Below, piece by piece: positions 44,704 through 53,554 of a DNA stretch of 64,000 nt. The stretch's first letter is position 1. Each line of letters begins with the position of its first letter. This DNA comes from Anaerostipes hominis (ex Lee et al. 2021) (lineage in GTDB: Bacteria > Bacillota > Clostridia > Lachnospirales > Lachnospiraceae). Where the stretch lies: NCBI RefSeq assembly GCF_002270485.1, contig NZ_NQOG01000013.1:1-64000 (forward strand). The letters run 5' to 3'. The position numbers and the translations under genes are program-made. The notes beneath the pieces are model-generated. The model saw only the letters and a list, made by a program, of their open reading frames with translations, was not told the DNA's origin and made no database searches.

Positions 44704-45528
44704 TTAAAAAATACCTATTAAGGCACACAATATAGAAACTGCGATGATGCCAATGACAATCTTTCCGGTTCCGATTTTTTTATGTCTGACTAAATAGTAA
44801 ATCAGGAACAAGGCCGCCAGCGGAAAGACTCCCGGAAAAATCCCGTCCAGTTTTTCCTGAATGACAACACTGCTAATCTTTAACGGAGTTGTGAGTGTGA
44901 CCATGGACGCGGTCATCGCTCCCATCATAAACATCGCAAGCACATTTGCGCCGGAAATCACGTCCTGCATGAGGCCGGAACCCATAATAGTTTTGATGGA
45001 ACTTCTGCCCTTTTTATAAGTCAGATTTGTAAAAAATACTAACTCGACGATACAGTACATCACAAAAGCGAGTAACACTGCAATCGCAAACGGATTCCCC
45101 GCTGCCGCCAATGTGGCTGCTGCTATTTTAAACAACGTGCCAATGATACCCCAGTCAAAACTGTCTCCCAGAGCCGCCACCGGTCCCATAAGCCCGGTCT
45201 TCAAACCTGTGATAGCTTCCGCCGGCATCACTTCCGGTTTTTTGGCCCTCTGTTCTTCCATTGCAATGGTCGTTCCGAGGATCAGTCCGCCAGCAGTCAC
45301 GTTACAGTTATATAACAGCAGATGGCGTTTTAATGCCTCCGCCAGGTCTTCTTTTTTCGTATACAGCTTTTTTAAAATCGGTGCGATACTTCCGCAAAAT
45401 GCAATCCCCTGCATATTTTCAAAATTCAGTGGCATCTCCGCCGACATATACCAGCGGAACATGGCTTTATTTAAATCTTTTTTTGTCAGTGCAGGGGCTG
45501 TATCCGCCGTCGTTACTTCCTTACTCAT
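44704..45528 (-). CDS. PTS mannose-family EIID
   Basis: 274 residues, EIID component, with the family GLMGPVAALGDSFDWG and a mostly hydrophobic C-terminal half. It overlaps EIIC by eight bases. A separate protein here, in contrast to the IIC-IID fusion at 11455. Confidence 0.92.
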   Translation of the reverse strand: MSKEVTTADTAPALTKKDLNKAMFRWYMSAEMPLNFENMQGIAFCGSIAPILKKLYTKKEDLAEALKRHLLLYNCNVTAGGLILGTTIAMEEQRAKKPEVMPAEAITGLKTGLMGPVAALGDSFDWGIIGTLFKIAAATLAAAGNPFAIAVLLAFVMYCIVELVFFTNLTYKKGRSSIKTIMGSGLMQDVISGANVLAMFMMGAMTASMVTLTTPLKISSVVIQEKLDGIFPGVFPLAALFLIYYLVRHKKIGTGKIVIGIIAVSILCALIGIF

Positions 45529-46285
45529 CGCTGCTTACCTCCTCCATAATCTCTCTCTTCTGGAACACATAAATAAATGCAATGCAGATTCCAATGATTC
45601 CGGCCGTCAATGAGTTAATCCCTCCAACCGAGATCACAATGTACCCAAGAAACACATACGGGATCAGTTTTTCTTTTCCAATCATATTCATGATGAGAGC
45701 AAATCCCAGGGCCGGCAGGATACCTCCCGCGACTTCTAAACCGTGAGTCACAAATGTCGGAAGAGCATTCATCAGATTTACAACTACATCCTGCCCCACC
45801 ATGTTGATAATAAACACCGGGAGAAACAGAAGCGGAATTGCCAGGAGCACCGGAAAAAGTGTCGCACATCTCCAAATGCCTCCCGCGTTTCCTTCCTTCG
45901 CATAATCATTTGCTTTCTTTACAAAGTATGTATTTACCACTTTTCTTAAGTTGGTCACAAAAGAGCCAAGCAGCCCGACCGGCACAGCCAGTGCGATGGC
46001 GGTCGTTGCACTCATGCCTGACCCAATTGCAATAGGAATCACGCAGGTCGCCGCCAGGCACTCATCTGTTGGCAGATTTCCGCCCGGCGCGATAATTCCC
46101 GCAAACACAAGGGCAATCCCTCCGCCGATGATCAATCCCTGCATTGGGTGACCCATCAATAATCCTGCCACAAGTCCGACGGTTACCGGACTCGAAATAA
46201 ACAAAAAACCAAAGTACGAAAAGATCATTCCTCTGCACCACCAGTACATGATCCCCATCGTGACCGCAATTACCACAGTACTCAT
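45521..46285 (-). CDS. PTS mannose-family EIIC
   Basis: 254 residues, polytopic, with GHPMQGLIIGGGIALVFAG near residues 45-63. It forms the permease with EIID. The order IIA-IIB-IIC-IID on the minus strand is classical. Confidence 0.92.
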   Translation of the reverse strand: MSTVVIAVTMGIMYWWCRGMIFSYFGFLFISSPVTVGLVAGLLMGHPMQGLIIGGGIALVFAGIIAPGGNLPTDECLAATCVIPIAIGSGMSATTAIALAVPVGLLGSFVTNLRKVVNTYFVKKANDYAKEGNAGGIWRCATLFPVLLAIPLLFLPVFIINMVGQDVVVNLMNALPTFVTHGLEVAGGILPALGFALIMNMIGKEKLIPYVFLGYIVISVGGINSLTAGIIGICIAFIYVFQKREIMEEVSSDE

Positions 46286-46296
46286 ATTTTAACCTC

Positions 46297-46773
46297 CTAC
46301 ATTTTCTTTTTAACTGCATCAAAATTGATGGCAGAAATTTCAGGGATGGGCTGAACCGTAATTTCAACTCCCTCTGCATTCAGTTCTTCTAATTTTTCCA
46401 GTTCCCCTGCCGAAATCGCCACGCCGCTTGTAATTAAATTCTTCCCGTCTTCGTTGGGAACTGCCCCTACATTGAGAGAAGAAATTTGAACCCCTTTCCG
46501 GATCGTCCGGCAGCAGCTGTCAATATCTTTAAAAATAAGAAACACCGTATCGTTGGTTTTATCCAGAACGCTTTTTGCTTTATTCACAGTTACAATGTCC
46601 ACAGCGGTACCCTTGGGCACTGCCATTTTGTAAATATCACTCATAAATTCATCGCTGCCCAGCACGTCATCCACAAGCACGATCCTTCTTACCGGGCTTA
46701 CCTTTAACCATTTTGCGACGACCTGTCCGTGAATCAGACGGTAGTCAATCCTCACCATTTTAATATCTGCCAT
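46297..46773 (-). CDS. PTS mannose-family EIIB
   Basis: 158 residues from ATG 46773, which has GGAGGTG upstream. The open frame to 46821 has no ribosome site. The phosphohistidine is in RIDYRLIHGQVVAKW. It overlaps EIIA by 14 bases. Confidence 0.9.
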   Translation of the reverse strand: MADIKMVRIDYRLIHGQVVAKWLKVSPVRRIVLVDDVLGSDEFMSDIYKMAVPKGTAVDIVTVNKAKSVLDKTNDTVFLIFKDIDSCCRTIRKGVQISSLNVGAVPNEDGKNLITSGVAISAGELEKLEELNAEGVEITVQPIPEISAINFDAVKKKM

Positions 46774-47182
46774 CTGTACACCTCCACTCTTCAATTGATT
46801 TGTTAGGACACAGGATTCCATCCTTGCCTGCCTCTGTACACTCCAAGATCAAATTGTCCAGAGAATTGTTCTCTCTGCATGATACAAACTGAATCAGCAT
46901 CGGAAGATTGACACCTGTCAAAATCCCTACATTTTTTCTCATAGAAATTTTTAACGCAACGTTTGACGGTGTTCCTCCGAATAAGTCTGTCATGATCATG
47001 ACGCCGGCACCTTCATCCAGACTTTCCACGTATTGCTCCAGTTTCTTTTCTCCAAGTTCAATGCTGTCTCCCGGGTTTAAAGTCCATGTCTCACAATTTT
47101 TCAATGGCCCCGAAAACATCTCGGCACTTTTCACCAGTTCTGCACAAGTATTTCCATGAGTTGCAATAATTAATCCGACCAT
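46760..47182 (-). CDS. PTS mannose-family EIIA
   Basis: 140 residues, EIIA-Man fold, active histidine in IIATHGN near residue 9 and the TDLFGGTPSN loop. First gene of the operon, behind a sigma-54 promoter. Confidence 0.92.
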   Translation of the reverse strand: MVGLIIATHGNTCAELVKSAEMFSGPLKNCETWTLNPGDSIELGEKKLEQYVESLDEGAGVMIMTDLFGGTPSNVALKISMRKNVGILTGVNLPMLIQFVSCRENNSLDNLILECTEAGKDGILCPNKSIEEWRCTDGRY

Positions 47183-47274
47183 TTTCTCCTCCTTTCCAGG
47201 TCTATTTTAAGGTTTCCTGACACTCGGCATACAATTTCCATATCACGCATCATTTCGCCTCTGCAAATATATAC

Positions 47275-47290
47275 AGCAAAATCTGTGCCA
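47275..47290 (-). promoter_or_regulatory. Sigma-54 (-24/-12) promoter of the mannose-family PTS operon
   Basis: The minus strand reads TGGCAC-AGATT-TTGCT, with the invariant GG and GC ten bases apart, 93 bases before the EIIA start. It needs a sigma-54 activator, and the LevR-type gene lies just upstream. Confidence 0.88.
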
Positions 47291-47302
47291 ACTTTTATTT
47301 TT

Positions 47303-47349
47303 TGCAATAAAAAAAGCCTGTATTTTTTAAAACCGCATAAATACAAGCT
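47303..47349 (-). terminator. Terminator of the LevR-type gene
   Basis: Stem AGCCTGTATTT / AAATACAAGCT (one wobble), minus-strand tail TTTTTTTATT. It separates the regulator from the sigma-54 promoter. Confidence 0.8.
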
Positions 47350-47367
47350 CTTTTAGCACTTTATTTT

Positions 47368-50001
47368 TTAAATATTTTTTATCAAACTATAAATCATATG
47401 AATTTCCATATGGTTAATCGACACATTATACTGGGCTTCTATGACAGAAAAACTTTCCTTTAAGTTTTTTATAAAGCTTTCCCGACACTTTAAACTTTGT
47501 GTCGGATTACTCTCTGATAATTGTCCTTTTTCCAGGATCAGTCGTTCCACCATCACACAAATATGAATATAAAGCATTTTTTTCAAATCAATAGGATAAT
47601 TCTCTCCCTCCAAAATTTCCAGCCTCGTCACTGCTTTTTCCACATCGTCTAAAATCTTGTCCGGATTGAGAATCGTCAGCTGGCCGATCAAGTTTCTTAT
47701 GGTAAAACTGCGGACAATATTTTCAATAAACTTCTGAACCTTTTCCTTATCAAAATATTTGCCTACTGTTGCATAAATGACCTCTTCTCCCCGTTTGTCT
47801 ATCAGTTCATTCAAATGAATCGCGGTATAATCCTCCGCCTCCAATTTACTCGTAGTAACAACAAACTGTACATTATACTTCCGGAAAACATCACACTGGC
47901 TCCCGTTCCTCTGCAAATCCGGAAACGGCACCTCCACTACCTCCAGTTCGATTCCTTCCAGGCACTCTTTGAGAAGAGTCTTCATTTTCACCGCAGTCCC
48001 AAGCCCCGTGATACAGCATAAAACGATGGCTTTCGGTTTCTGTCTGCTGGGCACATACGACTTTTTCGTCACATGGTGAGACAGAATATTGTCCATAATA
48101 CTCTGAAGATCTTCATGACGCAGGATTCTCTCTCCCGCTTCTAATGCCATTTCCGTAGTAATATTGTTGACAATGCCAAGATCCCCTTCAATATCGTCTT
48201 TTAAATCCTTGGATATGCTCAGCAGCGACCCCATATCTACAAAGATCAGCAGGCCTTTTGACGTATTGGTATTTTTCAAATATTTTTTTATCCTCGACAC
48301 AATTTCACTTTTCGGTGTATCGTATGCCATATCAAACGCCTCAAAGATATAGGTCTCAAACACCCTGTTCACCGTGCTTGCAATGCTGGACGCTGTCGCA
48401 GGTCCGTGGGATACAATAATGGCATTGGTATAATCCCCATCCTCCTTTGCCATACTGTAAAAATACAGCATAACAAATAATCTCACAAACCAGGGACTTG
48501 TCTCATAATCCATGGTCTGGTGAATCATCTCCGTAAAAATCAATCCCATTTTATAGTAGCGGTACATGACCGGCTGCAGTTTCCTGACGATGATCTCGTA
48601 TTGACTGTCATCGGGTTTGTCACTCTGATTATTCAGGTCATATAAGATTTTTACAAACACCATCTCCATAACCCCATTGTATTTTAAGCCGTAATTGTCC
48701 TGAAGATACACTAAAATATTGTTGACCGCCTGGTTATAGAGATTTTGTATAAATGGGTCCATTTCCCGATAAATGACATCGTCTATCATATGATTGATCT
48801 CATCATAAATAATTTTGCGGAACCGAACCTTTGATATCTTCTTTTCCAGATATTCATATACTGCCGTGACAATGGTCTCTGCCGGGAAATACACATGGAT
48901 CTGCTCCGTTGTCAAAATATACTGAACCGACTCTTTTTCCGATGAAATCTCAACGTCTTGATTTACATAAGGAACTGAACCGATGCCTGTCATAAACTTC
49001 TGTGTATCTGATAAATGTCTCAGCTTTAACGGTACTGTCCCCTTTTTATCTTCCGCCTCATTATAAGCCTTTGTACATGACAGCTTAATAATATTGCGCA
49101 GGCTCCCGATGTTCCCTTTTCCCTGAAAGGTCAGCAATCGGTTGATCACATTGCTACTCACCAAAAAGCTGCATTCCATGACAAATGTCTCCTGATGAAT
49201 CAGATAAATGATCAGCTGATATCTTTCCTCCAGAGTCCGCTCGTGAAACGGAGGAAGTGTCACCTCCACCGGAATCCTTCTTAAAAAAGTATCCAACATG
49301 GATTCCTTCCCCTCTGTCGTAGCGAAAATCAGCCTGACATTGAGTTCAATGTTATGTCCATTATCACCGACCCGTGACACAACCCCTTTATCCATATAAT
49401 GAAATAATTTCTCCTGTCCTTCCGGAGAAAGACGGTGTACCTCATCTAAAAATAAATACCCATTATCCGCTTCCTCGATCAGCCCCCTCGTATCTGTGTG
49501 GGCCCCAGTGAAAGCACCTTTTTTATATCCAAACAAGACAGAAGACAGCAGTTCCTTATTGTTTGCATAGTCTGCACAGTTTAAAACGACAAACGGGGCA
49601 TCCTCTGGTATTGTGTGGATATACTTTGCATATTTATAAATGTACTCGGCCAGCAGACTTTTTCCCGCGCCACTTGGGCCAAACAGTAAAATAGGCATAT
49701 CCCGTTTGAGATATATCGCAGACAGCTTGCACTTTTCCACCGTCTCCTTCAGACTTTTGTCCGCACCAATAAAGGACGCAAACGGATCGTCGGAAAATAC
49801 CGAATCTTTTTCTATATAAGAAAACATCACCGGACGTGTTTTCTCCTTCCGGACGATTTCATCTCTGGCAAGCTCATTTAAGATAGCACTGGCTGTATTC
49901 CTTTGAATCCCCAGACAATCGGCGATTTCTTCTGCAGTCTGCTTATTTCTGTTTTCCTGAAGAAGTTTTATAATGTTTTTTTTGTTTCCTGGTTTTCCCA
50001 T
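47368..50001 (-). CDS. LevR-type sigma-54 activator with PRD and EIIA domains
   Basis: 877 residues from ATG 50001, which has GGGAGAG before it. The frame opens at 50019. Domains: HTH (about 5-55), sigma-54 AAA+ (about 70-320, Walker A GPSGAGKSLL, GAFTGAH loop that contacts sigma-54), PRD (about 435-540), EIIA-Man (IIVSHGPATASS, about 555-690), an EIIB-like region (VLCCITGLGTAV) and a second PRD at the end. LevR proteins activate mannose-family PTS operons when the sugar is present. The sigma-54 promoter right downstream fits. Confidence 0.9.
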   Translation of the reverse strand: MGKPGNKKNIIKLLQENRNKQTAEEIADCLGIQRNTASAILNELARDEIVRKEKTRPVMFSYIEKDSVFSDDPFASFIGADKSLKETVEKCKLSAIYLKRDMPILLFGPSGAGKSLLAEYIYKYAKYIHTIPEDAPFVVLNCADYANNKELLSSVLFGYKKGAFTGAHTDTRGLIEEADNGYLFLDEVHRLSPEGQEKLFHYMDKGVVSRVGDNGHNIELNVRLIFATTEGKESMLDTFLRRIPVEVTLPPFHERTLEERYQLIIYLIHQETFVMECSFLVSSNVINRLLTFQGKGNIGSLRNIIKLSCTKAYNEAEDKKGTVPLKLRHLSDTQKFMTGIGSVPYVNQDVEISSEKESVQYILTTEQIHVYFPAETIVTAVYEYLEKKISKVRFRKIIYDEINHMIDDVIYREMDPFIQNLYNQAVNNILVYLQDNYGLKYNGVMEMVFVKILYDLNNQSDKPDDSQYEIIVRKLQPVMYRYYKMGLIFTEMIHQTMDYETSPWFVRLFVMLYFYSMAKEDGDYTNAIIVSHGPATASSIASTVNRVFETYIFEAFDMAYDTPKSEIVSRIKKYLKNTNTSKGLLIFVDMGSLLSISKDLKDDIEGDLGIVNNITTEMALEAGERILRHEDLQSIMDNILSHHVTKKSYVPSRQKPKAIVLCCITGLGTAVKMKTLLKECLEGIELEVVEVPFPDLQRNGSQCDVFRKYNVQFVVTTSKLEAEDYTAIHLNELIDKRGEEVIYATVGKYFDKEKVQKFIENIVRSFTIRNLIGQLTILNPDKILDDVEKAVTRLEILEGENYPIDLKKMLYIHICVMVERLILEKGQLSESNPTQSLKCRESFIKNLKESFSVIEAQYNVSINHMEIHMIYSLIKNI

Positions 50002-50040
50002 TAATCTCTCCCATGCCATTGGATTTGTGGTTGGCTTTCC

Positions 50041-50520
50041 TTATAAGAGAAATATAGCATGGCAGTGGGGTTTTGTCACTTGTGAATGTGTTTTCATATA
50101 CTGTAGCTGCTTTGCTCTTCCGACCGATTTCCATGAAACTTCTTTTCGGACTCTTGTTTTTAGAAATCGAGGTTGACATTTGTCCCTATATGGGCAGGCA
50201 TTACATGTCTCTATTATGAAATATGCAACAGAGCGATCATTTCCAGAATCATATGTGCATTCTTCAGGAGAACTGCCATTCACGCATTCTATCAAAAAGT
50301 GTCCATCCTCAAAAGCCTGCCGTTTGTGGATGTATTTTGATGTTGTATGTTAAAAAAAATCTGGTCTACTTGGCCATAATGGAGTAGACGCTTGATCCTT
50401 TAATAAAACTAGGTTTATCAAAGCAAGTAATTCATTAAACAAGATCTCTACATCCTGTGGGTTCATAAGAATCTGCTCATCTTCTGTCTGAGGTATACCC
50501 TCTATTTCATACTTTTTCTA
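50041..50520 (-). pseudogene. IS1182-like transposase remnant
   Basis: Two stretches read as transposase: an N-terminal-like YEIEGIPQTEDEQILMNPQD... to a stop near 50351, then, in the same frame, the zinc-knuckle-like CNACPYRDKC and KTRVRKEVSWKSVGRAKQLQ to 50041. It matches the C-rich region of IS1182/IS5-type transposases. In-frame stops and missing parts show that it is dead. It lies just upstream of the LevR gene. Confidence 0.6.
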
Positions 50521-50874
50521 ACCAATCCATATATAATATTTTTCAGCACAATTTTTATATGCTCTTTCCAAATTTTCAATAAGTGATGTCATTGTATCCT
50601 TATTTTGAATTTGAAGTAACATGGTCAAAAAGTCAGCATCTGTAAAATATACTCTACAACCATTCTTTAAGTACAAAAATCTCGTAAGTTTCCCCTTCCT
50701 AATTATGTAGTTCTCGTTTATACTTCCATATAATTTCACTCGAAAAGGAATATTACATACAAAAGTCTTATTTTCTTTCTTAATTCTGTTTTTCTTACGT
50801 TCTCTCCAATATCTTTCATCTAAGTCTTCTACAAAATTACTCATCCCTTTTCCTTCAGTGAATTTTGAATCCAT
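50518..50874 (-). CDS. Unknown 118-residue protein beside a RelE/Phd pair
   Basis: 118 residues, no family recognised. It has a basic, charged N-terminal third and mixed beta-like C-terminal part. It begins five bases after the RelE-like toxin stop, on the same strand, so it is likely in the toxin-antitoxin transcript. A second possible start is M11 (MSNFVEDL). A role as third TA member or as an unrelated passenger cannot be told. Confidence 0.55.
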   Translation of the reverse strand: MDSKFTEGKGMSNFVEDLDERYWRERKKNRIKKENKTFVCNIPFRVKLYGSINENYIIRKGKLTRFLYLKNGCRVYFTDADFLTMLLQIQNKDTMTSLIENLERAYKNCAEKYYIWIG

Positions 50875-50879
50875 AATAA

Positions 50880-51179
50880 CTATTCAAATAATTTTGTAAT
50901 ATCTCGATACCGATTTACCACCCGGTAAATCTCAACATACTTTTCTCCAACTTTATAAAAGATTACATAATTTTCCCATACTGCATACTTATAATTTGTT
51001 CGGAAACTGACTCTTTTGGAAAGATCTGCCCCCATCTCGGGAAACAGTTGAATATTCTCAAATTTACTATAGATTTCTTTGATCGTCTTTGCAGCATATT
51101 CTGCATTATCCTCGGCAATATAATCACAAATCTCTTTTAAATCCGCTGCAACTAATGGGTTAATTCGTAATTTCAGCAT
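50880..51179 (-). CDS. RelE/ParE-family toxin
   Basis: 99 residues of the ParE/RelE fold (LRINPLVAADLKEICDYIAED at the start, YRVVNRYRDI near the end). The toxin cuts mRNA on the ribosome or poisons gyrase, depending on subfamily. It follows the Phd-type antitoxin by three bases. Confidence 0.87.
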   Translation of the reverse strand: MLKLRINPLVAADLKEICDYIAEDNAEYAAKTIKEIYSKFENIQLFPEMGADLSKRVSFRTNYKYAVWENYVIFYKVGEKYVEIYRVVNRYRDITKLFE

Positions 51180-51182
51180 AGT

Positions 51183-51431
51183 CTAATCCCCCATAAGTGC
51201 TTTTAATTCATCCAAACTGAGCCATCCTTCTCCGTCTTTAACTGCCTCCTCTGCCTCCTGTAGCTTCATTAATAGTTTTTTTTCTGCACGATCCCTCTCA
51301 TAATCTTCTATATCAAGCACTACAAAACGTCCCCTTCCATTCTTTGTCAAAAATACTGGTTCTCCCGTCCGGCAATTTTTTAAAACTTCATTATAATTTC
51401 TCAAATCAGATACTGGTAAAATATTTGCCAT
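51183..51431 (-). CDS. Phd/YefM-family antitoxin
   Basis: 82 residues. The Phd N-terminal fold (ILPVSDLRNYNEVLKNCRTGEPVFLTKNGRG) binds DNA and the C-terminal tail binds the toxin. First gene of the TA operon, with a GGAGG site and strong promoter. Confidence 0.88.
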   Translation of the reverse strand: MANILPVSDLRNYNEVLKNCRTGEPVFLTKNGRGRFVVLDIEDYERDRAEKKLLMKLQEAEEAVKDGEGWLSLDELKALMGD

Positions 51432-51473
51432 ATAGACCGTCCTCCGTGATTTATCATTATTATTTCTATACTT

Positions 51474-51502
51474 ATTATACGCAAAAGTGCTGTAAAATTC
51501 AA
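51474..51502 (-). promoter_or_regulatory. TA promoter
   Basis: Minus strand TTGAAT (51497-51502), 17 bases, TATAAT (51474-51479). The 15-bp inverted repeat (51485-51522) covers the -35 and spacer, so it could be the Phd operator. Confidence 0.7.
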
Positions 51503-51522
51503 CTTAAAATTTTACAGCACTT
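51485..51522. repeat. Perfect 15-bp inverted repeat at the TA promoter
   Basis: AAGTGCTGTAAAATT and AATTTTACAGCACTT, eight-base gap. It may be the antitoxin operator, a terminator for the gene at 51531, or both. Confidence 0.7.
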
Positions 51523-51530
51523 AATTATAG

Positions 51531-51870
51531 TTATTCTTCGCCTTCCTCACTGTACTCTTTGATTTCAGCAGCTTCAATATCAAAAGCATTCTCCTCTGCT
51601 GTTATCTCATGATCCGGATTACACAAAAACGTATCCTGTAAAGGTGCTTTCAATGCATTATTGGCACCTGCAACTCCATACATTACTCCCAGACAAAGAG
51701 TCAAGATATTCAGTGTCTCCGTGTCAAACTTTTTCCCTTTTTCTGTAACGTCAATTTCCGGGAATCCATACAAATACAACAATTTTTGTGTCACTCGTAG
51801 CATATAACCATAGTACTGTGCAATATCCGCTGGAATTGTTGCTGCCATGGCAAAATCGCCGGATGTTGAT
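51531..51870 (-). pseudogene. N-terminally cut gene, possibly EcsC family
   Basis: A minus-strand frame of about 105 codons from the ATG at 51848. Coding character continues upstream to about 51870 without a start (STSGDFAMAATIPADIAQYYG). The text PADIAQYYGYMLRVTQKLLYLYG recalls EcsC-family proteins, which are longer. The 5' end is lost at the junction with the XRE relic. The family call is weak. Confidence 0.4.
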
Positions 51871-52224
51871 AATGCTGCTGAAATATTTAGGTCAGCAGTT
51901 GGGATTCAGTGAAGTGCAGGCTGATGCCCGCATTGCACAGTACGAAAAAAGCTCTCGCAGTCCAAAGGAAAACTATCTAAATGCACTAGTTATGTAGGAC
52001 TGATGCACACCTTATTTGCATTAGAAGACCTTTATGGGCTTCATATCGGAGAAATTGACAGAGAACTCTGCCTCCGGTTAGATAAATCCAAAGGAACCAC
52101 CTACCTTTCTATGTTTGATATGTTCCATGCATGGCAGAAACAGGCAGAAAAACTTAAATCCAGGAAAATTACCAAGGAAGAATATGATCAGTGACGGTAC
52201 AATTACCCGAAAAATACAAAATAA
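51855..52224 (+). pseudogene. XRE-family regulator relic
   Basis: Plus strand: an HTH start (LGQQLGFSEVQADARIAQYEK) runs to a stop at about 51995. Then a second frame gives GLMHTLFALEDLYG and FDMFHAWQKQAEKL to KEEYDQ, where TGA stands in place of the usual Trp codon (then RYNYP continues). An internal deletion with frameshift and a nonsense change have broken it. Confidence 0.7.
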
Positions 52225-52935
52225 AAGCCGAAGAAAAAAGGCCTTACCAAATTGATTTCTCTCAATTCAGGAAGACCTTTTTTGTTGGTTTCACACATAT
52301 TACCTGATAACCATCGGATTGATAATAAATAATACCAAAATCTCCAGTGTTATCATTTTGTTATCAAATAGAACCTCTAATGCCCGGGAATGCCCTGTTT
52401 ATAAGGGTTTCCAGATTTTTTCATTATTCGAACTCCACTTTTATATTTGTCCAATCATAAATAATATGTATTATGGATTCGCTTTTTGTGCATTTTATGT
52501 TATTTTATATGCATGATTCGTTTCGTTCATAATATTTTTGTAGCCAAAATGTAGCCACGCTATTTTTATTCACCTCATTAAAATTGTTTAACATTTCCGG
52601 ACTTTTTTACTCTAAATAAATTTTATCCGCTGGTTTACGAGTTCTCGTTTACATAACCGAAAACAGCGAGAAAATCAAGGGTTTCATAGTAATTTGTTGC
52701 AGACGCGTTGCAAACCATAAACACCTCATAACAATCGAAAACATCTCTCTTGAGATTGTCGCAAAATTATCAAATTAGATGATGGAGCGATGCCCGCCCT
52801 CAACTATAGAAACAGATGTCAAGATCGTTGACCACCAGTCCGTGGCGTCTCTCTTCTGATACTGTTTCTTTATTTATTTCAGTTCTACCGTTTTAGAACA
52901 TCACAGGGTGGAACAAAATCCCCCGCCCTGTGACG
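52225..52935. other. Gene-free stretch with hairpins and integration-relic motifs
   Basis: No convincing gene. Features: an inverted repeat around 52233-52285 (AAAAAAGGCCTT ... AAGACCTTTTTT), a TGTTATCATTTTGTTATC string at 52352-52369 that recurs at 61323-61340, two TGTAGCC motifs near 52540-52555, and a GC-richer stretch at about 52780-52860 that looks conserved but codes for nothing I can name. An 11-bp stem with one mismatch (52901-52933) follows the glpP stop on the minus strand and is its likely terminator. Confidence 0.4.
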
Positions 52936-53532
52936 TCATAGGATTTCTTTTCCTCCAAGTGGGTGGTTCCATAATTCCACACAACTTGTCATAGTTCCTG
53001 AAAACCCTGCCTGATACACTTTTTCCAGGATTTCTTCTGAATTTACAAACCCACCAACTACAAATGAACAATTACATATTGCACGAAATTTATTATAATA
53101 TTGTACTGCATAATACGCCGGCCTTAATTCTATCCCGTCATAATCCATATCTCCCATACTCCGTAACACCTGTTCTACCGATAACGAATCGCTGAGCACA
53201 ATACGGCGGATTGACTTCATCTTTTCTCTTGATATCAGACCTATCTTTGTATTTCCTGTTCCCATGACTCCATCAATGTGATACATATTTTTTAACAATT
53301 GAAATGCCATTCTATCTGCCCCGAGTCCGCCTACAAGCTCGTGATTGATAATAACTTTCTTTCCTGCCCTATGGCATATATCAACATTTTCTCTCAAATT
53401 ACCTATATGACAGCAGCTTAATAATATCCATTCTTCTCGTCCTTCCAGTGCTTTTTTAAGATATTTTAATTCCCGGATAGAAGGAATAATATGGAATTTG
53501 CAATCTCCAAATAACTTTTCCTGTTTAGCCAA
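52936..53532 (-). CDS. glpP: GlpP-family antiterminator protein
   Basis: 198 residues from a TTG start with CAGGAGAG upstream. The frame holds the GlpP fold: KKVIINHELVGGLGAD, then DGIELRPA and the C-terminal VVGGFVNSEE. In B. subtilis GlpP binds glycerol-3-phosphate and the glpD leader RNA to stop early termination. Here it is the last gene of the galactitol-like operon, and that operon's leader has a strong terminator, so it is probably the regulator of its own operon. Confidence 0.87.
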   Translation of the reverse strand: MAKQEKLFGDCKFHIIPSIRELKYLKKALEGREEWILLSCCHIGNLRENVDICHRAGKKVIINHELVGGLGADRMAFQLLKNMYHIDGVMGTGNTKIGLISREKMKSIRRIVLSDSLSVEQVLRSMGDMDYDGIELRPAYYAVQYYNKFRAICNCSFVVGGFVNSEEILEKVYQAGFSGTMTSCVELWNHPLGGKEIL

Positions 53533-53554
53533 TTCGTATTCTCTCCTGCCTATA

